DNA from: Bacteriovorax sp. BAL6_X
GTDB lineage: Bacteria; Bdellovibrionota; Bacteriovoracia; Bacteriovoracales; Bacteriovoracaceae
Assembly (NCBI RefSeq): GCF_000443995.1
Contig: NZ_AUMC01000010.1
Coordinates: 310,001 to 374,000 of the forward strand
Length of the DNA: 64,000 nucleotides
Direction: 5' to 3'
In this document: positions 58,645-64,000 of the stretch, in pieces
Layout: each line of letters opens with the position of its first letter
How positions within the stretch are numbered: position 1 is the stretch's first letter
Notes under the pieces: model-generated
Database searches by the model: none
What the model was told of the DNA's origin: nothing
The model's input: only the letters and a program-made list of their open reading frames with translations
Translations under genes and position numbers: made by a program

Positions 58645-60843
58645 ATGAAAAGAAAACTACCTTTGCTGATTGCTACTGTAGCTCTTTTGAGTTGTGCATC
58701 TAACTCAAATGAAAAAATGGGCCAGCAATTTGCAAGCGGTGAAGCCAAGCCAAATAGCTTTTGGTGGCCGAGCCGAATCGATTTAACACCTCTAAGACAG
58801 CACTCAGTGGAATCAAGTCCACTAGGACCTAAATTTAATTATGCAAAAGAATTTAAAAAGCTAAATCTTTCTGCAGTAAAAGAAGACATTAGAAAAACAT
58901 TAACGACATCACAAGACTGGTGGCCAGCAGACTATGGTCACTACGGGCCATTCTTTATTCGCATGGCATGGCATAGTGTTGGTACATATAGAAGTCACGA
59001 CGGCCGCGGAGGTGGCGGTGGTGGCCAACAACGTTTTGAGCCACTTAATAGTTGGCCAGATAATGTTTCCCTCGATAAGGCAAGGCGTCTACTTTGGCCT
59101 ATCAAAAAGAAATACGGGAATAAAATCTCATGGGCCGACTTAATGGTTCTAGCTGGGAACGTATCTCTTGAAGATATGGGATTTAAAACAATTGGTTTTG
59201 CCGGGGGACGTACTGATGATTGGGAAGCTGATCTTGTTTACTGGGGCCCTGAAACTCAGTGGCTTGCAGGAGATAAAAGATACAAAGGTGAGAGAGAGCT
59301 TGAGAAACCTCTTGCTGCCGTTCAAATGGGATTAATCTATGTAAATCCTGAAGGGCCAAACGGAAAACCAGATCCATTACTAGCTGCAAAAGATATTCGT
59401 GAAACATTTGGAAGAATGGGAATGGATGATGAAGAAACAGTTGCTCTAATCGCTGGTGGTCACACTTTCGGTAAGGCACACGGTGCTCATAAGCCTGATG
59501 ATTGTCTTGAAAAAGATCCAGCTGGGGCCCCTATTGAGAATCAAGGTTTTGGTTGGAAGAATAAGTGTGGAAAGGGTCACTCAGAAGATACAATTACTTC
59601 AGGACTTGAAGGTGCTTGGAATGCTACTCCTACACAGTGGACAACAGGTTTCCTCGATAATTTATTTTCTTTTGAATGGAAGTTAGTTAAGTCTCCAGCA
59701 GGAGCACACCAGTGGATACCAACTGATGACGGTGCTGCGGCAATGGTTCCTGATGCTCATATAAAGGGTAAGCGTCATGCACCAATTATGTTCACAACTG
59801 ACTTAGCTTTAAAAGAAGACCCTATTTATAACAAAATTGGACAACGTTTCTTAGATGACCCAAAGAAATTTGAGTACGCATTTGCTAAGGCTTGGTTCAA
59901 GCTTACTCACCGTGATATGGGGCCACAGGCGCGCTATATTGGTAAAGAAGTTCCGAAGGAGTCGTTTAAATGGCAAGATCCAACTCCTAAAGGAAAGAAG
60001 TTTTCTAATACAACAGCTTCGGCAATTAAATCTGATATTCTAAAATCAGGGCTATCAGTGTCTGATCTTATTAGAACTGCTTGGGCATCAGCTTCTACAT
60101 ACCGTGGAACTGATATGCGTGGTGGTGCTAATGGTGCACGTATTCGCTTGGCGCCACAAAAAGATTGGGCAATTAACAAAGTATCTAATGTTGATACAGT
60201 AATTCCTAAGCTTGAAAAAATTAGTAAAAGATATGGAGTCTCTCTGGCCGACACAATTGTTCTTGGTGGAGCAGCTGCAATTGAGAAGGCTTCTGGTAAC
60301 AAAGTTAAGGTACCATTTGTTTCTGGGCGAGGAGATGCGACTCAAAGACAAACAGATGTAACTTCATTTGCTTTCCTTGAGCCAAAGGCAGATGCTTTCC
60401 GTAACTACTATACACAAGATTCAGGAAGAACTCCTATTTATATGCTAATTGATAAAGCAAATATGTTAGGTCTAACTGTTCCTGAAATGACTGTTCTAAT
60501 CGGTGGTATGCGTGCGCTTGACGCAAATGCAGATGGATCAAAAAATGGTGTATTCACTAAGCGTCCTGGAAAACTTACAAATGACTTCTTTGTAAACCTT
60601 CTGACGATGGACAATAAGTGGACGAAATCAAGCACTCCTGGTCTATATAATGGTGTTGATAGAAAATCAGGAAAAGTTAAGTACACTGCAACTCCAGTAG
60701 ACTTAGTATTTGGTTCTCATGCAGAACTAAGAGCTATTGCTGAAGTTTATGCTGCTAACGATGGACAGAAGAAATTCATGCAAGACTTCGTTAAGGCCTG
60801 GACTAAGGTAATGCAAGCTGATCGCTTTGATCTGAAAAGATAA
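58645..60843 (+). CDS. katG: Catalase-peroxidase, lipoprotein form (KatG)
   Basis: Encodes 732 residues from ATG 58645, placed by CAAAGGAG; the frame extends to 58609. The N-terminus [17 protein letters not shown] ends in a lipobox (Cys17, next residue Ala), so the enzyme is probably exported and lipidated, unlike usual cytoplasmic KatG. The active site is complete: Arg106, Trp109 and His110 in [11 protein letters not shown], Tyr232 in [10 protein letters not shown] and Met258 in RETFGRMGM, giving the Trp-Tyr-Met adduct, and proximal His273 in [10 protein letters not shown]. The C-terminal domain is the usual inactive duplicate. It breaks down peroxide at the envelope. Confidence 0.95.
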   Translation: MKRKLPLLIATVALLSCASNSNEKMGQQFASGEAKPNSFWWPSRIDLTPLRQHSVESSPLGPKFNYAKEFKKLNLSAVKEDIRKTLTTSQDWWPADYGHYGPFFIRMAWHSVGTYRSHDGRGGGGGGQQRFEPLNSWPDNVSLDKARRLLWPIKKKYGNKISWADLMVLAGNVSLEDMGFKTIGFAGGRTDDWEADLVYWGPETQWLAGDKRYKGERELEKPLAAVQMGLIYVNPEGPNGKPDPLLAAKDIRETFGRMGMDDEETVALIAGGHTFGKAHGAHKPDDCLEKDPAGAPIENQGFGWKNKCGKGHSEDTITSGLEGAWNATPTQWTTGFLDNLFSFEWKLVKSPAGAHQWIPTDDGAAAMVPDAHIKGKRHAPIMFTTDLALKEDPIYNKIGQRFLDDPKKFEYAFAKAWFKLTHRDMGPQARYIGKEVPKESFKWQDPTPKGKKFSNTTASAIKSDILKSGLSVSDLIRTAWASASTYRGTDMRGGANGARIRLAPQKDWAINKVSNVDTVIPKLEKISKRYGVSLADTIVLGGAAAIEKASGNKVKVPFVSGRGDATQRQTDVTSFAFLEPKADAFRNYYTQDSGRTPIYMLIDKANMLGLTVPEMTVLIGGMRALDANADGSKNGVFTKRPGKLTNDFFVNLLTMDNKWTKSSTPGLYNGVDRKSGKVKYTATPVDLVFGSHAELRAIAEVYAANDGQKKFMQDFVKAWTKVMQADRFDLKR

Positions 60844-60852
60844 GACTATATG

Positions 60853-60885
60853 CCTGGCCGAGTGAGACAACTCGGTCAGGTTTTA
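60853..60885 (+). terminator. Intrinsic terminator after katG
   Basis: CCTGGCCGAGT (60853-60863) pairs with ACTCGGTCAGG (60870-60880), including one G-T pair, followed by TTTTA. Confidence 0.9.
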
Positions 60886-60942
60886 TTCCTACCTAGAATA
60901 GTAAATATACCAATTATGAATTTCTCTATACTTCTTCTTTCT

Positions 60943-60948
60943 TATAAT
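60943..60948 (+). promoter_or_regulatory. Candidate -10 element (TATAAT)
   Basis: A perfect TATAAT lies 18 bases upstream of the start codon of the 34-codon small ORF. No clear -35 is seen at 16-18 bases upstream. Confidence 0.4.
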
Positions 60949-60966
60949 GTGAGATAAGGAGAGTTT

Positions 60967-61071
60967 ATGAAAGAGACATCATTTGGCTACATCAAAACAA
61001 TTCAAACAAAAGAGATTAAAGAAATTAACTTCTTCTCGTTTTCGAAGGCGGGGCGTCCTCATTACCATTGA
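60967..61071 (+). CDS. 34-residue small protein
   Basis: ATG 60967 has an ideal AAGGAGAG ribosome site (60956-60963). The product begins MKETSFGYIKTIQTK and ends KAGRPHYH, stopping at TGA 61071. It has its own -10-like TATAAT and follows the katG terminator, so independent expression is likely. The peptide is basic and soluble, with a His-rich end; function is unknown. Confidence 0.5.
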   Translation: MKETSFGYIKTIQTKEIKEINFFSFSKAGRPHYH

Positions 61072-61083
61072 GTCGAATAAGTA

Positions 61084-63027
61084 CTACAGGCCGTAGTACT
61101 TACTCATCCAGTAAATGAGGGTGATATCGTAGCCAGGATTTTCATCTGAGGCCGCACCTCTTTTCTCATAACCAACTGTGTAAGGCTCTCTTTGCCACAT
61201 GAATGAACCACCAGCGTGGCGATGTCTAATATCAAGAGCGTCTGCTGAAATCGACATGAAACCTTTTCCGCCGTATTCAGGGTATTGGACAAGTTCGATA
61301 TCCTCAAGTGGTGGTTTTACAATACTTACATTCCTTGGTGAACGCTCTAAGAATCGCACGAGATTTTCTTGAATACGAGTAATCTTTTCTTCTGATACAG
61401 CTTCTGGGTTAAAAGAGTACTCAATTAAATTAAAGAAAGAATTATCGTGGTGACCTGTACTATATTTAATGACTTTATAAGACCTAAGCATATCTGCACG
61501 ACGCTCTTGATCCTTTTCTAACCTAAAGTAGTTATAAAAGTGCATATTAAGCAGGTTGAATTTGTAATACTTATTTACATTATCCTTGGCCGTAATATTG
61601 TGAAAAATATAGGCCGTCTTACTTAACTCAGACATGCGGTTAAGCTCTTGCGTATACTGACCAGGGAACATGTGTTCACCAATGACAAGCATATTAAGTT
61701 GCTGCTCAGGACTTCCAAACCAAACTGTCGGCGCAATTACTTTTGAAGGTGTGATGCTGATTTCACGATCTTCAGATATCGTCCAATTATTTCTAATTAA
61801 ATAATCAAGCATCATACGATAATAGGAAGCTGCCTTCGTCTTAATCTCTTCATCTTCGATTAAGTCATAAGTAATTGTTAGGCCAAAGATAATTCCAGTA
61901 TACTGATCTCTTGTAATTCCTTTTTTCTCGTGATGGTTGACCCATTTCTCGCCTTTATAATCAACAATCTCATAATCAAGAGGGTCTCTATCTTTCATCA
62001 GTGCTCGGCCGGCCATACTATTTAGAGGTTGAGCAGATCTTGAAAGAAGGCCAGTAAAGCCATTAACACCAAGTAGGTTGCCAATTCCTTCTAGATTTCT
62101 CCTGATATTATTTAAGGCCTTCTCATTTTGAGAGACTCTGTAGCGAAATGCCTGTGAAGCAAGATAGGCTCCATTCCAGATCGCTGCATCTGAGAATGTT
62201 CCGAAACCTATAACTTCGCCTTGTGTTCCTTGTCCATCCGGCCCATATGCATCAAACCAAGAAATATAATCATTTTTATTATATCTAAGATTTAAAACAG
62301 TTCCGTTTATCATATGCTTTTGAGCAATTTTATCTTCGATATTCTCGATTGTGTCTTCTAGGTCTGAGAAACTATATCTTGGAGGAGACTTAAGACGCTC
62401 TGGTGTCGCTTGCCTAAAACGTTCGTTCAGGTCAAATACTGTTTTAAGTTGCTCGCTACCTTGAAGTAGAAGCTTATCAAAAGATTTGTTAATTTTCTTT
62501 TTTAATACTTTCTTGGCCACAGCAAGAAGGCCATTAATCAGCACATTAGATGCTTTGAGATCAATTCTTAACTTTTTATCGATAGTATCAATTGACTTCA
62601 CTCTGATGACACTATTTTCGTCTCTATCGTAGTTGATAACGTATTTAAATTTAAGCTCCTTAATATTTAGCTTAATCAGTTTTGTCATACGAAACCATTT
62701 CGTTTCATATCTTAAGCGAGCTCTAAGTTTTAATTTCCACTTATTAGACTCTGGAATTCCGACTACAATTTTACTATCTGCAATCTCATAAAATTCAATA
62801 GGAAAGTCGAGAATATTAGTTTTTGTAATATTTGCACTCATAAGCTTTAAATTGCTTCCAATTTCTTTATTGTTAAAATTCTCTTTAATCTCTTTATTGA
62901 TATTGAAAATAATATCTTCTTTGAAACCATTGAATAATGACTTTAGTTCGTTGTTGAGAGTGCTTTCATGAGAGAATGCGAATGAAAAACTTTGCACTAA
63001 GACGGCAAGGAATAAAAAGTACTTCAT
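61084..63027 (-). CDS. Large secreted protein, possible lipid-binding N-domain plus helical toroid
   Basis: Encodes 647 residues with a signal peptide (about 1-19, SFSFAFS). Residues about 30-200 are beta-rich with long alternating strands (KLKLRARLRYETKWFRM; LNIKELKFKYVINYD), reminiscent of BPI/SMP-type lipid-binding folds. From about 250 on the chain is helical with pairs such as GTFSDAAIWNGAYLASQAF, QPLNSMAGRALM and YTGIIFGLTITYDLI, a pattern like alpha/alpha-toroid glycosidases, but no catalytic acid pair can be named. Both domain ideas are tentative. It is convergent with the small ORF. Confidence 0.72.
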   Translation of the reverse strand: MKYFLFLAVLVQSFSFAFSHESTLNNELKSLFNGFKEDIIFNINKEIKENFNNKEIGSNLKLMSANITKTNILDFPIEFYEIADSKIVVGIPESNKWKLKLRARLRYETKWFRMTKLIKLNIKELKFKYVINYDRDENSVIRVKSIDTIDKKLRIDLKASNVLINGLLAVAKKVLKKKINKSFDKLLLQGSEQLKTVFDLNERFRQATPERLKSPPRYSFSDLEDTIENIEDKIAQKHMINGTVLNLRYNKNDYISWFDAYGPDGQGTQGEVIGFGTFSDAAIWNGAYLASQAFRYRVSQNEKALNNIRRNLEGIGNLLGVNGFTGLLSRSAQPLNSMAGRALMKDRDPLDYEIVDYKGEKWVNHHEKKGITRDQYTGIIFGLTITYDLIEDEEIKTKAASYYRMMLDYLIRNNWTISEDREISITPSKVIAPTVWFGSPEQQLNMLVIGEHMFPGQYTQELNRMSELSKTAYIFHNITAKDNVNKYYKFNLLNMHFYNYFRLEKDQERRADMLRSYKVIKYSTGHHDNSFFNLIEYSFNPEAVSEEKITRIQENLVRFLERSPRNVSIVKPPLEDIELVQYPEYGGKGFMSISADALDIRHRHAGGSFMWQREPYTVGYEKRGAASDENPGYDITLIYWMSKYYGL

Positions 63028-63178
63028 ATTACTATCCTATGTATTACAATATAAAATTTTATCCCTAAGTAAATTTGGAGAAACTATAATAGCTCAAATT
63101 GTTTATTGCAAATACGATTGGAGACTTTAAGAGCAGATTCAGTCAAAAGTAAGAATCTTAAGAAAAATTAAGACGTGC

Positions 63179-63194
63179 GGCCAGCTTCCTGGCC
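63179..63194. other. GC-rich hairpin between secreted-protein gene and small ORF
   Basis: GGCCAG (63179-63184), CTTC, CTGGCC (63189-63194) lies in a 231-base stretch between two minus-strand genes. On the minus strand no T run follows. It may be a weak terminator or leader structure for the downstream gene. Confidence 0.35.
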
Positions 63195-63258
63195 ATAATG
63201 ACTTGTAGCATTCACTAGCAAAATAGCTATTACTTTTTTGATTTAAAACTTCCTTGTT

Positions 63259-63462
63259 CTATTCCTTAGAAAATGTATCTACAAATTTTTTGATTTCATC
63301 AACGTGCTCAAGAATATACTTGGCCTTTGTTAATCCAAAGCTCATAACAGTACCGTACTTTTCTAGTTCGTTACCTTCATCATCTACTTTATAAATTTTA
63401 AAAATCTTATTGCCTTTAAACTCTTCAACACCGACGTTATGGGGAGGTAATTCATAATTCAT
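63259..63462 (-). CDS. Small protein (67 aa), unknown function
   Basis: Starts at ATG 63462 with AAGGAA eight bases upstream. The fold seems to be a three-strand beta sheet (VEEFKGNKIFKIYKVDDEGN) and a C-terminal helix (TKAKYILEHVDEIKKFVDTF). Soluble, no Cys. No family is recognised, but the composition is that of a real protein. Confidence 0.65.
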   Translation of the reverse strand: MNYELPPHNVGVEEFKGNKIFKIYKVDDEGNELEKYGTVMSFGLTKAKYILEHVDEIKKFVDTFSKE

Positions 63463-63606
63463 ATATATTCCTTATTAGTTTAGTTAGTTACTCTTATTCT
63501 ATCACTCAATTCGAAAAAAAATAAATGATAAAAATTTAATATCATTAATATTCATCCGAAAAGTAAAATATAGAAAAACATTTTAAATTTTTATCAAGGG
63601 TATTTT

Positions 63607-64000
63607 ATGGAAAATATGGCCAAAGAAATAGAGATGTTATTAGAGTTAGAAAATGAAAAGCTTTCATATGTAAGTCTTAAAAACTTATGTGAAAAATATG
63701 ATGTTGAATTAGAGTCTCTTCCACATACCATTAAAATTCTTATTGAAAATATTGCGAGAAGAGTTGATGGAAAAGATGTGAAGTTAACTGATGTTGAAGC
63801 TTTGGTTAAGTGGGGAAGTGGTTATGATAAGAATGCTGCACTGGCCTTTATGCCTGCACGTGTTTTAATGCAAGACTTTACAGGTGTACCCGCTGTTGTT
63901 GATTTGGCCGCAATGAGAAGCGCTATGGCAAGGTCCGGAGGCGATCCCAAAAAAGTAAACCCTTATGTAGGCGTTGATCTGGTTATTGATCACTCTGTCC
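63607..64000 (+). CDS. acnA: Aconitate hydratase A, N-terminal part (partial)
   Basis: The first 131 codons, cut by the window edge. AcnA-type N-terminus: SLPHTIKILIENIARRVDG, then the substrate-binding region MPARVLMQDFTGVPAVVDLA and PVDLVIDHS-like GVDLVIDHS. It converts citrate to isocitrate in the TCA cycle; the 4Fe-4S Cys ligands lie beyond the window. AAGGG precedes the ATG. An in-frame ATG three codons on is an alternative. Confidence 0.93.
   Translation, partial: MENMAKEIEMLLELENEKLSYVSLKNLCEKYDVELESLPHTIKILIENIARRVDGKDVKLTDVEALVKWGSGYDKNAALAFMPARVLMQDFTGVPAVVDLAAMRSAMARSGGDPKKVNPYVGVDLVIDHSV

Noticed and set aside
1-64000. CRISPR, tRNA, rRNA, prophage or toxin-antitoxin genes
   Set aside because: None found by eye: no regular spaced repeats, no cloverleaf ending CCA, no phage structural genes.

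Overview
The window is AT-rich, densely coded DNA of a Gram-negative bacterium. Many genes carry a signal peptide or a lipobox, several encode predicted outer-membrane barrels, and promoters, ribosome sites and terminators follow usual bacterial rules. The mix of secreted hydrolases, giant unknown exported proteins, ECF and sigma-54 style promoters, a partner-switching cluster and few metabolic genes resembles Bdellovibrionota of the Bacteriovorax/Halobacteriovorax kind. That assignment is inference from gene style, not from a marker gene. I saw no rRNA, tRNA, CRISPR array, prophage or plasmid origin. The only mobile-type gene is one REP-associated tyrosine transposase (56467-57111).

Layout. 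1-4.4 kb: a gene tail, small secreted and DUF5522 proteins, fadD, and a tightly divergent pair (secreted protein / Omp85-type barrel). 4.5-13.3 kb: an exported-protein block with a 1535-residue secreted protein behind a near-consensus sigma-54 promoter, a 315-residue secreted protein, a secreted endonuclease/exonuclease/phosphatase-fold enzyme and a trypsin-like lipoprotein. 13.5-17.5 kb: metG and leuS. 17.6-19.1 kb: membrane cytochrome c, glycine-zipper lipoprotein, gamma-carbonic-anhydrase-like protein. 19.1-24 kb: a five-gene minus-strand cassette joining a partner switch (SpoIIE-type phosphatase, HATPase, STAS) to a hybrid histidine kinase and a lone receiver. 24-30.5 kb: a FecR-domain/Ig-like/possible barrel protein, a vWA plus seven-repeat RCC1 lipoprotein and a Gly-rich surface protein.

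30.5-31.5 kb: three small genes including DUF2288. 31.6-34.7 kb: ECF sigma, NrsF anti-sigma, bufferin precursor, DUF692 (MNIO) enzyme and DUF2063 partner, i.e. a bufferin-type metal-stress RiPP operon with an ECF-like promoter in front of the precursor. 34.7-49.7 kb: pseudouridine synthase, barrels, two MscS channels, CheX-like protein, HAD lipoprotein, O-methyltransferase, NhaP2-like antiporter, MATE pump, L,D-transpeptidase, patatin, PPC-domain protein and PepSY-TM protein. 49.8-57.8 kb: 2OG-Fe(II) oxygenase, VOC protein, histidine kinase, scramblase-family protein, a second and different methionyl-tRNA synthetase, the transposase-like gene and Ogt. 57.9-64 kb: an exported peroxiredoxin, a lipoprotein-type KatG with an OxyR-like tandem site upstream, a 34-codon small ORF, a large secreted protein of unknown fold, a small ORF and the start of acnA.

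How the parts fit. Envelope biology dominates: secretion, outer-membrane barrels, lipoproteins, mechanosensitive channels, peptidoglycan remodelling and exported peroxide defence. Regulation is rich, with sigma-54, ECF/NrsF, partner switching and three histidine-kinase/receiver proteins. Gene packing is tight: five convergent pairs overlap at their 3' ends, and several genes share stop/start bases.
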